DNA from: Verrucomicrobiales bacterium
GTDB lineage: Bacteria > Verrucomicrobiota > Verrucomicrobiia > Verrucomicrobiales > DEV007
Assembly: GCA_029213065.1 (NCBI GenBank)
Contig: JARGPH010000025.1
Span: 16,468-80,467, forward strand
Direction: 5' to 3'
DNA length: 64,000 bases
Every line of letters starts with the position of its first letter. Within the stretch, counting starts at the first letter, position 1. Below the pieces are notes generated by a model that was given only the letters and a program-made list of their open reading frames with translations, did not search any database and was not told the origin of the DNA. A program made the translations under genes and the position numbers. Positions 27,244 through 35,954 of the stretch are shown here, in pieces.

Positions 27244-29055
27244 CTATTCAGGGGCGATGGCGCGGATGAAATCACCGCGGGTGTCCGCTTTTTCAGCGGC
27301 AGCAAGCCTCTCTTCGGCAACACCTGATTTCCCTGCGAGAGTCAGCCAACGGGTCAGCAGGGCAGGAGTCAGTTTTTCGGAAAGCTTCACTTCGTGCGCG
27401 GGAGCGGCTTCGGAGTACTGCCCGTGGATCTTTTCTCCGCGAGTATCAATCTCATCACTGCCGGCTACAAGACCATGAAACCCTCCCTGCGTGCCCCACC
27501 ACTGCACGGCAACAAAATCGGGGTGACCGGGGAGAACATCGCTCGTGTAAATGGTGGCGGAACCGTCGTTGAGAATCGCGGACTGGAGTTTGGGGAGGGA
27601 GATTTCCTGAACCGCCTTTTTCTCTTCGATCGCGAGGCTGGCAGCATGACCCGCTGCCTGACCGAGTGACATCCAGACCGGCTCCAGCCGGAGTGCGCAG
27701 AAGCCCACGTGGGAGGAGGAAGCGGCTACGGGGACGAGAAGATTTTTCACCTCCTCCGGGAGCAGGACACCGTAAGGGATCTGGTAGGGCGCCACTTTGT
27801 TGTAGAATTCCCCGGTGTGCTTTCCTTTCCAGCGACCATCCTCGTGACCGGTGCCGTGGCAGTTGTTTCCATAATCGGCCATCGCGATGGCGTCCGGGAA
27901 GAGCTTGGCGCGCACGTCGCCTTGAGCACGCTCCACATCCGCCTGCACGAAAATGTGGACGCCTTGCATGCGCCTCGCCTCGCGCACATACAGCTCGCGG
28001 GGGAGGTGATCGTTGTCGATGAACTCATCTCTGGGGAATCCCCATGAGCGCGCTTCTTCCCGGAATTTCTCCGGAACGGCTTTGTCATTCTGGAGAAAGT
28101 AGAGAAGGCCGATCTGATCCATGACATGATGGTCAAAAATCTCCTGACGGGTTGCTTCATCGCCATCAGACCAGCGGAGATTTTCGCCGGGAAGCGAGAG
28201 CCGGATGATCCCTCTCGAAACATCGTTGATGTCGTATTTGCCGTTCGGCAAGGGGGGCGTTTGCGCTTTGAAGATCGATTTCACTGGAGGGTAGCCGAAA
28301 ATTTTGTCGATCTTGTCAGCCTCTAAAACAGGCAGGATCCCTTCGAAGTGGGCGCGATCATAGCCTTCCGGGGCCGTCGCCAAGACGCGATTCTCGGGCA
28401 CTTGCGTCATGGTGAGGCGAAAGTTGTATGCCTGGAGCTCGACGTCAGCTTTTTCCGGTGCGAGCGATTCGTCAAAGGCATCCCGGCCCTCTCTTCCAAC
28501 CGCCCGGGGAACACCGGCAGCGGCCATGAGATCACCCTCGTAGCTGCCGTCGATGAAAATCCCAGCCGTCAATTCTTCCTCAGCGCCGCCTTCTTTCTGC
28601 AGCGAAACAGCGACGATGCGGTCGTCCTGCAGAGAAACTTCACGCAGGCGGGTCTCAGTCCGGATCCTGATTTTCGGGAACTCAGCCAACATGGCTTTGA
28701 GCACGAGGAGGTTCACTTTCGGCTCGCCGGAGGTCCCCTTGAAACTGGATTCCACCTGCTCTGAATCCGGTCCATATTCTTCAGCGTAGTATTGCTTCAC
28801 CCGGTTGGCGAAATCGAGGAAGGTGCCGCTGAGGCTTTCGAAAGAATGGAAGTCCGGATGACTGAGGCCGTTTGTGAGGAGGCCGCCGATCTCGGATTCA
28901 GGAGTGACCAGTTCGACGCTGTTTCCGTTCTTCGCGGCGGCAAGAGCGGCAGAAATACCACCCGGAGTGGCACCGTACACGAGAACATCCGTTTCGGCGC
29001 CCACCGGCAGTAGGGTGAGAAGGAGGGAGGCAAAAGTGAGATAAAGGCATTTCAT
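27244..29055 (-). CDS. Secreted FAD-dependent oxidoreductase
   Basis: 603 residues of the FAD_oxidored family common in Planctomycetes/Verrucomicrobia. A signal peptide (about 1-20) is followed directly by the FAD-binding V-Y-G-A-T-P-G-G-I-S-A-A. Later motifs are I-F-I-D-G-S-Y-E-G-D-L-M-A and, near the C-terminus, R-L-E-P-V-W-M-S-L-G-Q-A-A-G-H-A-A. These proteins are linked to polysaccharide use, but their substrates are mostly unknown. It is divergent from the LysR gene across 341 bases, the usual layout for a regulator and its target. Confidence 0.9.
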   Translation of the reverse strand: MKCLYLTFASLLLTLLPVGAETDVLVYGATPGGISAALAAAKNGNSVELVTPESEIGGLLTNGLSHPDFHSFESLSGTFLDFANRVKQYYAEEYGPDSEQVESSFKGTSGEPKVNLLVLKAMLAEFPKIRIRTETRLREVSLQDDRIVAVSLQKEGGAEEELTAGIFIDGSYEGDLMAAAGVPRAVGREGRDAFDESLAPEKADVELQAYNFRLTMTQVPENRVLATAPEGYDRAHFEGILPVLEADKIDKIFGYPPVKSIFKAQTPPLPNGKYDINDVSRGIIRLSLPGENLRWSDGDEATRQEIFDHHVMDQIGLLYFLQNDKAVPEKFREEARSWGFPRDEFIDNDHLPRELYVREARRMQGVHIFVQADVERAQGDVRAKLFPDAIAMADYGNNCHGTGHEDGRWKGKHTGEFYNKVAPYQIPYGVLLPEEVKNLLVPVAASSSHVGFCALRLEPVWMSLGQAAGHAASLAIEEKKAVQEISLPKLQSAILNDGSATIYTSDVLPGHPDFVAVQWWGTQGGFHGLVAGSDEIDTRGEKIHGQYSEAAPAHEVKLSEKLTPALLTRWLTLAGKSGVAEERLAAAEKADTRGDFIRAIAPE

Positions 29056-29396
29056 AACAGTGCGTAGGCTCGATCAAGAGAAGTCGGAGTTCATTTTTTA
29101 TGATGCGTGGTTAGTCCTGAAATCCCGCCAAGAATATCCGGAAAGATTCCTTTGGATTATCCCCGGTTTTCAACTTCTGCCGAATTCTGAATTGGAAACA
29201 AACCTTCATCTGATTTCCGGGGGCGCAACCAGCGGGAATAGGGGACCGGGGCATTTGGATTCTTAGATCAGAGTCCGTCGCCGAATCCTCAGAGGCAGTG
29301 TGGTCCTAATGGTTCACCCGGAGTTTCTCCACTTCATAGCGGGAAACCCCGCTTGCCAAAACTTCCCGTCGTGGGTATTCGTGAGTCTTCGCGAGG
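29056..29396. other. Divergent intergenic region (oxidoreductase / LysR)
   Basis: 341 bases between divergent genes. It must hold both promoters and probably the LysR binding site. I see only a short hairpin (gcgggaaaccccgc, about 29339-29352) and no clear T-N11-A palindrome or coding frame. Confidence 0.4.
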
Positions 29397-30278
29397 ATGA
29401 ATATCGGGACCTTCCAGATTTTTTGCGATCTTGTTGAAACGACCAGCTTTTCTGAAGCGGGGGAGCGGAACGGGATCAGCCAGAGTGCGGTCAGTCAGCA
29501 GATTGGCGCGCTCGAAAAGCAATACGGTGTCGTTCTCATCGAACGGGGGCGGAAGAATTTCGCGGTCACGCCGGAGGGTGATGTCTTTTTGAAGGCGGCC
29601 CGTCGCATTCTCGATTCTTACTACGGGATTGGAAATGATCTCGGGGCGATGCGCGACATCGTCGCGGGGAAGCTCACGATCGCGACGGTCTACAGCATCG
29701 GGTTTCACGAGCTGCCTCCGTATTTGGAAAAATTCAGGGAGCGCTTTCCCGATGTGGATCTGCAGGTCCAGTATCGTCGCGCGAACCAGGTCTATGCCGA
29801 TGTTTCCGAGAATCTCACCGACCTTGGTTTGGTCGCTTATCCGCAGGAGAAAAAAGGAGTTGAGATCGACCCCGCCTGGAAGGACAAGCTCGTCGTGATC
29901 TGTCCTCCTTCACATGCGTTGGCGAAAAAGAAGTCGCTTTCGCTCAGTGATATTGACGGACAGCGGTTTATCTCATTCGAGCCGGATTTGCCGACGCGGA
30001 AGGCGATCGACGGGATGTTCACCCACGCTGGAATCCGAGTCAAAGAGGTCGTCGAATTCGATAACATTGAAACCGTGAAACGGGGCGTCCTCATTGAAAA
30101 CGCTATTTCGATTGTCCCGAGCGAGAGTGTGAAATCCGAGATCGAAGGCGGGACCCTCGTTCAGATTCCCATCGACGGGAAATTCATCTGGCGTCCCCTC
30201 GGGATCGTCCGCCGTCGTGCCCGCGCGATCACTCCCGCGATGCGGGAAATGATTCAGATACTGCAGGAAAAGAAGTGA
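29397..30278 (+). CDS. LysR-family transcriptional regulator
   Basis: 293 residues. The N-terminal winged helix has F-C-D-L-V-E-T-T-S-F-S-E-A-G, S-Q-S-A-V-S-Q-Q-I and L-E-K-Q-Y-G-V-V-L-I-E-R, standard LysR. The C-terminal periplasmic-binding-protein-like effector domain spans about 90-293. The 3' end is the source of a 22-base sequence repeated at 30607-30628, on the far side of a tandem repeat. The effector is unknown; the divergent FAD oxidoreductase is a likely target. Confidence 0.93.
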   Translation: MNIGTFQIFCDLVETTSFSEAGERNGISQSAVSQQIGALEKQYGVVLIERGRKNFAVTPEGDVFLKAARRILDSYYGIGNDLGAMRDIVAGKLTIATVYSIGFHELPPYLEKFRERFPDVDLQVQYRRANQVYADVSENLTDLGLVAYPQEKKGVEIDPAWKDKLVVICPPSHALAKKKSLSLSDIDGQRFISFEPDLPTRKAIDGMFTHAGIRVKEVVEFDNIETVKRGVLIENAISIVPSESVKSEIEGGTLVQIPIDGKFIWRPLGIVRRRARAITPAMREMIQILQEKK

Positions 30279-30628
30279 GTGGGTGGGGGCTTTTATCCTC
30301 GACGTGAAAGAAATCCTCACGGATTCCTCTACCTGAATTGTAGAGAAACTGCGTGAGCATTTCTCCGCTCAGCCTATCCGTTCTTCTCTCTGGTGAACGG
30401 GAAGGCGCGATCGACGTGAAAGAAATCCTCACGGATTCCTCTACCTGGATTGTAGAGAAACTGCGTGAGCATTTCTCCGCGCAGCCTATCCGTTCTTCTT
30501 TCTGGTGGGCGGGAAGGCGAGATCGACGTGAAAGAAATCCTCACGGATTCCTCTACCTGGATTGTAGAGAAACTGCGTGAGCATTTCTCCGCGCAGCCTA
30601 TCCGTTAGATACTGCAGGAAAAGGAGTG
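30256..30628. repeat. Direct repeat of the lysR 3' end flanking the tandem array
   Basis: The last bases of lysR, agatactgcaggaaaagaagtg (30256-30277), recur as agatactgcaggaaaaggagtg at 30607-30628 with one mismatch. The two copies bracket the 112-bp array, 351 bases apart. This suggests the array grew by duplication that included the gene end. Confidence 0.75.
30299..30606. repeat. 112-bp tandem repeat, about 2.8 copies
   Basis: Copies start at 30299, 30411 and 30523, so the period is exactly 112 bases; the third copy breaks off after agcctatccgtt. Each unit contains gaaatcctcacggattc and tctacctggattgtaga, two short hairpins. The copies differ at only a few bases, so the expansion is recent. 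It lies directly downstream of lysR. The short frames inside it are artefacts of the repeat. Confidence 0.9.
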
Positions 30629-30787
30629 GGTCCCCCTCCGTTAGCGCCTCTGCCTCTGTGTGAATCCGTAAAATCGATGCTCTATCTGTGCTTGAATCAT
30701 AAGGATTTTTCACACAGATGAGAACGGATTAATCACCGATAGACACGGATCGGGTAGGCTTTTCCGGCGATTGGCTTGAACGCTTTT
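30629..30787. other. Intergenic tail with dispersed-repeat-like sequence
   Basis: No gene seen. The stretch cacacagatgagaacgga followed by ttaatcaccgatagacacgga (about 30711-30749) has the look of short dispersed repeats I know from intergenic DNA of this phylum, but only one copy is in the window. Confidence 0.3.
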
Positions 30788-31330
30788 CTACTCAGCAAAC
30801 GGACTCGCCGCAAATTTCTCGAACTCGGCTTTCATTGCTTCGACGGAAGCCTCCGGTCCGGTCAGCTTGAGGAAAACAGCGCCCTGATCGCTTGGAAGGA
30901 TCGCCGCGAGCATCATGTAGTTTTCCTTCGGTGTTTTGTCTCCGGAAAACGGACCGCCCATGGACTCCATGAAAGTGCCTTTGGCAGTGAGAAAGCTGAC
31001 TTTGCGGCCTCCCATTTCTTTCTCTTCAATCTTGGACTCAGGGGTGCCCTGGAACTGACCGATCCAACGATCGAGGTTTGCCTGGATGCCGCCACCCTGA
31101 CCTTGACCGAAGAAATAGAGGACGAGATCAACGTCGGCGAGATTCTCATCTTCGTGATCGTAAGTGAGCTGGCCGGCCCGCATCGAGCTGGTGACCTGCT
31201 GGCGGATCCATGGCTTGCCATACTTGAAGGTGAACTCACTCACCGCGAGGGTGTCGGGCTCTTCCGCCTGCGCGAAATGTGGCAGAGCGAAAAAGGAAAC
31301 GGCAAGAAGAAGACAGAGGGTTGATTTCAT
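30788..31330 (-). CDS. Secreted hypothetical protein
   Basis: 180 residues with a clear signal peptide (about 1-22, A-Q-A). The mature part is a small alpha/beta domain with F-T-F-K-Y-G-K-P-W and a glycine-rich G-Q-G-Q-G-G-G. It resembles short exported proteins of unknown function seen in Verrucomicrobia and Planctomycetes. It is divergent from the metallopeptidase gene across 108 bases. Confidence 0.75.
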   Translation of the reverse strand: MKSTLCLLLAVSFFALPHFAQAEEPDTLAVSEFTFKYGKPWIRQQVTSSMRAGQLTYDHEDENLADVDLVLYFFGQGQGGGIQANLDRWIGQFQGTPESKIEEKEMGGRKVSFLTAKGTFMESMGGPFSGDKTPKENYMMLAAILPSDQGAVFLKLTGPEASVEAMKAEFEKFAASPFAE

Positions 31331-31438
31331 GGCGAATAATCTGGTATGGAATTTCGCGGTGACAAGTACCGTCTTTCCTGCGCAAACAGGGTGGCTGAAG
31401 AGGGTATAGTCGGTCCGTTAACCCTGTTGAATCCCCCC

Positions 31439-32608
31439 ATGAAACCCTGTTTGACCCTCCGCCTGACCCTCGTGAATCTCGTGCTCGGAGGTATCCTTGA
31501 AGTGGTATCGGCGGAGGTGGTCGCCCCGCCCGGAGACGAGGTGGCGCGTCTCGCTCTCGATGCACAGTATGAGAAATACCTCAGCGCAGGTGGTTTTCCC
31601 ATCGTCGCTTCCGCCGGGGTCGAGGACGAAGCGCTTCTCGAAGCGGCTTTTCTCATCGGGAAAATGATCGGGCACCGGCCGGATATTTTGAAAGCCCTTC
31701 GTGAGAACAAAGTCCGGCTGTCGATCATGGCGACGGACGAGCTGACGACCGATATTCCCGAGCACGCCACGCTCAAGCCGAAGGTATACTGGGATAGACG
31801 AGCGCGCGGACTGGGGGCTTCAAAAGAGCGTCCCGCGGTATCGGTCGGCGAGGAGAATCTGCTCGCGCTCGAAGGCGATCCCTACAGCACTGAAAGCATC
31901 ATGGTTCACGAATTCGCTCATGCCATTCATCTCATGGGAGTGAATTCGATCGACGATTCATTTCAGACCCGATTGGAGCAGACTTTTAATCGGGCTTCGT
32001 TGAAGGGGCTTTGGAAAAGCAAGTATGCGGGAACGAACCCCTCTGAATATTGGGCCGAGGGGGTTCAATCGTGGTTCGACACCAATCGCGAAAACGACCA
32101 CGATCACAACCATGTGAACACGCGTGAAGAGTTGCTCGAACACGACCCCGGGCTTGCGGCGCTCGTCGAGTCGATCTTCGGGGACTCACCGTGGCGCTAC
32201 CGGAATCCGAAGCTTCGGAAAGAGCCTGGCCATCTCGCGAGCCTTGATCGGGCTGCGGCTCCCGTTTTTGCGTGGCCGCCGGATCTCGAGGCCGCCTACG
32301 ATGCACTGCAGAGTGGTGAGGATCGAAAGCAGCTCGAAATGAAACCGGGGAAAGCGCCGGAAGGCAGCGTTTCAGGAAAAAGCGCCGGGGCGGTGCAATT
32401 GCGTTTTGATAATCATACCGAAGAAACGGTCCGGATTTTCTGGATCGATTTCGTGGGGGAAAGAAAAGCCTTCGGCTCGATCGATCCCGGAAGAAATCAC
32501 GATCAATCGACCTTCAGCGAACATCTCTGGGTCCTCGTCGGCGAAGGCGGCGACGATCTCGGCTGGATCGCCGCCCCGGAAGAGGATGGTTTGGTCAATG
32601 TCAGGTAG
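31439..32608 (+). CDS. Secreted zinc metallopeptidase with VHL-beta-like C-terminal domain
   Basis: 389 residues from the ATG at 31439, which gives a signal peptide; the frame is open for 31 codons upstream without one. The zinc site is H157-E-F-A-H161, with a likely third ligand downstream near Y-W-A-E-G. A Pro/Lys linker leads to a ~70-residue domain (about 319-389) reading F-D-N-H-T-E-E-T-V, W-I-D-F-V-G-E, D-P-G, then S-E-H-L-W-V. That order closely follows the beta domain of the von Hippel-Lindau protein. The stop overlaps the lnt stop region (convergent). The substrate is unknown. Confidence 0.85.
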   Translation: MKPCLTLRLTLVNLVLGGILEVVSAEVVAPPGDEVARLALDAQYEKYLSAGGFPIVASAGVEDEALLEAAFLIGKMIGHRPDILKALRENKVRLSIMATDELTTDIPEHATLKPKVYWDRRARGLGASKERPAVSVGEENLLALEGDPYSTESIMVHEFAHAIHLMGVNSIDDSFQTRLEQTFNRASLKGLWKSKYAGTNPSEYWAEGVQSWFDTNRENDHDHNHVNTREELLEHDPGLAALVESIFGDSPWRYRNPKLRKEPGHLASLDRAAAPVFAWPPDLEAAYDALQSGEDRKQLEMKPGKAPEGSVSGKSAGAVQLRFDNHTEETVRIFWIDFVGERKAFGSIDPGRNHDQSTFSEHLWVLVGEGGDDLGWIAAPEEDGLVNVR

Positions 32609-34295
32609 CTGACCTCTTGCGCGATCGGAAAATCCCCAACCCTCCCGCGAGCAGCGCGATGAGCCCGAGCGCGATCGAAAAGACGTCGCCGTAGCGGGCG
32701 TAGAAAGTCACGGGGGGATTGAGATCGACGAGGACATCGCCGGGGAGGCTTCCGCGAATGTAGGTCGATCCGGATTCTTCATCGCGGAGGATGCGGGGGT
32801 AGGGCGACATCGAAGTGCGGTCGTAGACGCTGCCTCTGTCGTCGATGAAAGCGCTCACTCCGGTGTTGGCGGCGCGGATGAGAGGGCGGCGCAACTCGAT
32901 GCAGCGGAAGATCGCGTTGTTGAAATGCTGGGTCGGCTCGGCGCTGTCGTAGAACCAGCCGTCGTTGGTTACGTTCACCATGATCTGCGGCTCCGCCTTG
33001 ATAAATTTCCTCGCGTGACGCGTCACGGTATCCTCGAAGCAAATCAGCGGGATCACCCCGATGTCGTGCCCGTCTTTTTCAATCGTTAGCGTTTCGTAGG
33101 ATTCCCCGGGCGTGAAATCAGCGGAGATGATTCCCCCGGCGATCCACTCGAAAAGCGGGATGACTTTGCGGAAGGGGATGTATTCACCAAAGGGGATCAG
33201 GTGGACCTTTCTGTGCATTTGATAGGACTCCGTCGAGCCCTTCATCAGCGTGACCGTGTTGTAAATTTCGTCGCCTTCGAGGGTGCTGTCTTCGAGACCC
33301 GTGAGGAGGTAGAAATCCTCCCCTTTGAGGACGTGTTCGTTGAAATATTTCTGGACCCAGGGAAAGGCAAAATGTCCCGGCAACGCCGTTTCCGGCCAGA
33401 GCACGAGGTCGTGCGGGGAACTCTCGGTGAAGGTGCGGGTGAGGTCGCGGTAGTCGAAAATCACTTTCTGTCGCAGGCGGATGTCCTCGGACCATTTTTC
33501 CTCCAGCGGAATGTTCAGCTGCATGATGCGGGACCGGAGCGTGACCGACTCTTCCGGCATCGCCCGCATCCGGTTCGAACCGTAGAGAAAAAGTCCGATG
33601 ATGATGGATACACCGACTGCGAAATCAAAATGGGGGCGGAGGCGTTTGTGCTCCTTCGCTTCGTGGCCGAATCGGACAAAGGTGCAGTAAAGAATAATCC
33701 CCGAAAACATCATGATGAATCCGTAGCCGGTGACGCCGATGGTGTCGGCGAATTGCACGAGGAGAAGCTGTTCTTTCAGGGCGACCCCGAGACCGTTCCA
33801 ACCGAAGCCGGTGAAGAGGATGCCTCTAAGCCATTCGAGTCCGCACCAGCAGGCCCCGTTGAGAAAGGCGATTTTGAGAACGTTGAAGGATTGTTCGAAG
33901 AGATCTTTTTTGTCCTTGTCAGGTTCTTTGATCTCCCATTTTCCAACCGTGATCGCAAAGATCCCGAAGACGCCGAAATAGAGAGCGAGGTAGAGCGTGA
34001 TCGAAAGAAGCGCGAGGACGCCGGCCCAGATTGACTCCGCGACGCGTGAGATTTCGGTGAACCAGTTGAGGCTGAGCACGAAAAAGCTCAGGCCCGAAAG
34101 GTAGGCGAGATAGAATCCGCGTTTCCATTCCGCTTTTTGTGTCGGGCGGGGGTTGGAAAACCATAGTGCGGTGAGGAGCGGGGCCTGCCAGATCCAGACG
34201 AGACTTCCGATGTCCCAATGCGGGTAGCAGAGCGCGAGAAGCACTCCGCTGAGGATCGCGGCCATTTCAGGCCAGTAGAGTTTAAGAAACCGCAT
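32601..34295 (-). CDS. lnt: Apolipoprotein N-acyltransferase
   Basis: Inner-membrane enzyme adding the third acyl chain to lipoprotein N-termini. 564 residues: about 6-7 hydrophobic segments, then a periplasmic nitrilase-like domain. Its catalytic triad is visible as Glu in L-W-P-E-T-A, Lys in H-L-I-P-F-G-E with the preceding R-K, and Cys in P-L-I-C-F-E-D. A final membrane helix ends the protein. It is the last gene of the minus-strand run beginning at the ECF sigma gene; the 75-base gap before it leaves room for its own promoter. Confidence 0.95.
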   Translation of the reverse strand: MRFLKLYWPEMAAILSGVLLALCYPHWDIGSLVWIWQAPLLTALWFSNPRPTQKAEWKRGFYLAYLSGLSFFVLSLNWFTEISRVAESIWAGVLALLSITLYLALYFGVFGIFAITVGKWEIKEPDKDKKDLFEQSFNVLKIAFLNGACWCGLEWLRGILFTGFGWNGLGVALKEQLLLVQFADTIGVTGYGFIMMFSGIILYCTFVRFGHEAKEHKRLRPHFDFAVGVSIIIGLFLYGSNRMRAMPEESVTLRSRIMQLNIPLEEKWSEDIRLRQKVIFDYRDLTRTFTESSPHDLVLWPETALPGHFAFPWVQKYFNEHVLKGEDFYLLTGLEDSTLEGDEIYNTVTLMKGSTESYQMHRKVHLIPFGEYIPFRKVIPLFEWIAGGIISADFTPGESYETLTIEKDGHDIGVIPLICFEDTVTRHARKFIKAEPQIMVNVTNDGWFYDSAEPTQHFNNAIFRCIELRRPLIRAANTGVSAFIDDRGSVYDRTSMSPYPRILRDEESGSTYIRGSLPGDVLVDLNPPVTFYARYGDVFSIALGLIALLAGGLGIFRSRKRSAT

Positions 34296-34370
34296 ATCGC
34301 CTCAACGGAATCGCCTAAGGACACGAAGTCAAGGAGATGCGGGTGTCGCTCTGGCCGTTTAGAGATTTTC

Positions 34371-35939
34371 CTACGGCAGCCGCGCATCCAGTTCGTCGAG
34401 CTTGAAGCGCGTCGAAACGACGGAGTGTTTCTCGGGGCCGCCTTGGTATTTGATATAGGTGGTCGCGACGAAAGTCCCGTCAGGGAGGAGTTCGAATCCG
34501 GAATAGCCGGTGTCACGTCCTGCATAGCTGTGAAGAAGTTTGATGCGGTACTGGCCATCACGTCCGTTGAGGATGTCGTCAAAGGTGCCGACCCAGGCCA
34601 CGAAATGGCCGGCGGTGGGATTGCGGATTTTTCCGTTCTCGAAATCGGTCGCGGTGTCACGCATCACGACAACGATGCGGCCGTCGGGCGCCCGTTTCAC
34701 GGCAGGGCGATGTCCTGTCAGGGCGGCGGGGAGTTGCTTTGCTTCCGACCAGGTTTTGCCGCGGTCGAGGCTGACCGCGAACTGTCCGTAGTCGTTTTGG
34801 TTGACCCGCAGCAGCATGATGAGGGTGTCATCTTTATCCGAGGCGATCACGGCAGGTTGCGCCCAGTGCGAGAGGGTTTTGACGACGACGCGTTCGGGGC
34901 CCCAGGTGAGACCACCGTCGAGGGATTCGCTCTCCCAGACGCAGGCGCCTTTGCTCTCGTTGATTTTTGAATCGGGACCGCGTCGATCACACCACATCAC
35001 GAGGCGTTTGCCCTCGTCGAAGCTCATGATCGTTTTGGGAGCGCACTCAGCTTTCAGTCCGGTCTCGGCCATTGCGGTCCAGGTTTTGCCTTCGTCCTCC
35101 GAGTAGCTCTGACGAAGTCGTCCCGGAAAATCCTGTCCTGCAAAAACGAAGAGCCGGGCAACGCCATCCGGATCGACGAGGCGGTGGATCGTCGGTGTTG
35201 TCTGGGTTTGTTCCTCCCAGCTGGGGTGAGAGGGGAGGAGGCCGGACCAGGTTTTCCCGCCGTCTTCGCTTTTGGCGAGGGGTCCGAGATGGCCGGCGTG
35301 GTTGATCACCCAGGTCGCCCAGATTGTCTTGCCGTCGGGCATGAGAACGGTATCGACGTGGCCCTGATAGGTTTCTTTGGTTCCGCGGGCAACGATGGAG
35401 TGCCGCTCCGTTTCGCCCGAGATGTCGATTGTCGGGATTGGGAGAAAGGGATTGTCAGGGTCTTCTTTGACGATGGGCAGAGGCGCGTCGCTCCAGAGGG
35501 CGATGCCGTAATAGCCGAAGTCGACGACATCTCCGGCGACAACCTTCTTTTGAAGAATGTTACAGGAGTTTCCTATCCTCTCCGCGTTGATTCGGTAGGG
35601 ATGGAAGGGCGGTAGATCGACTCTTTCGAACCCGTGGAAGAAAGTCAGTTTGTGTTCCTGATTGAACTTTTGATCCTCGGGAGTGAGCACGACAACGTAG
35701 CCGGGGCGAAGCACCTCGAGCTTGGTCTTGCCGATCGATGAACGGTGGAAAACGCGATGACTGGCAAAGTCCTCCGGCCATTCCGTGAAGGTGTAATCCC
35801 GATCCGACCAGACAGCGGTGCCCCGGGAAACCTCGGCGACCTCACCGTCGTCGAGCGGTTTGATAGGATCGTCTTCGGCGGCGAAGGTCAATGTTCCTGC
35901 TAATGTTATGCAGGCGAATAAGGTAGTCAGTGCTTTCAT
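34371..35939 (-). CDS. Secreted sialidase-like (Asp-box) protein
   Basis: 522 residues with a signal peptide (about 1-20). Four Asp-box motifs of the form S-x-D-x-G-x-T-W are visible (S-E-D-G-G-K-T-W, S-E-D-E-G-K-T-W, S-L-D-G-G-L-T-W, S-L-D-R-G-K-T-W), giving a six-bladed propeller. Enzymes of this type cleave sialic acids or related sugars, but many PVC members have unknown substrates. The start lies 15 bases after the DUF1552 stop, so it belongs to the ECF-sigma operon. Confidence 0.9.
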   Translation of the reverse strand: MKALTTLFACITLAGTLTFAAEDDPIKPLDDGEVAEVSRGTAVWSDRDYTFTEWPEDFASHRVFHRSSIGKTKLEVLRPGYVVVLTPEDQKFNQEHKLTFFHGFERVDLPPFHPYRINAERIGNSCNILQKKVVAGDVVDFGYYGIALWSDAPLPIVKEDPDNPFLPIPTIDISGETERHSIVARGTKETYQGHVDTVLMPDGKTIWATWVINHAGHLGPLAKSEDGGKTWSGLLPSHPSWEEQTQTTPTIHRLVDPDGVARLFVFAGQDFPGRLRQSYSEDEGKTWTAMAETGLKAECAPKTIMSFDEGKRLVMWCDRRGPDSKINESKGACVWESESLDGGLTWGPERVVVKTLSHWAQPAVIASDKDDTLIMLLRVNQNDYGQFAVSLDRGKTWSEAKQLPAALTGHRPAVKRAPDGRIVVVMRDTATDFENGKIRNPTAGHFVAWVGTFDDILNGRDGQYRIKLLHSYAGRDTGYSGFELLPDGTFVATTYIKYQGGPEKHSVVSTRFKLDELDARLP

Positions 35940-35954
35940 CGCGACGGGATGTGC

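Noticed and set aside
30353..30713. Short frames within the 112-bp array
   Set aside because: They repeat with the array and have no independent conservation or start signal.
33201..34034. 277-residue plus-strand frame opposite lnt
   Set aside because: Antisense shadow; lnt has its full catalytic triad.
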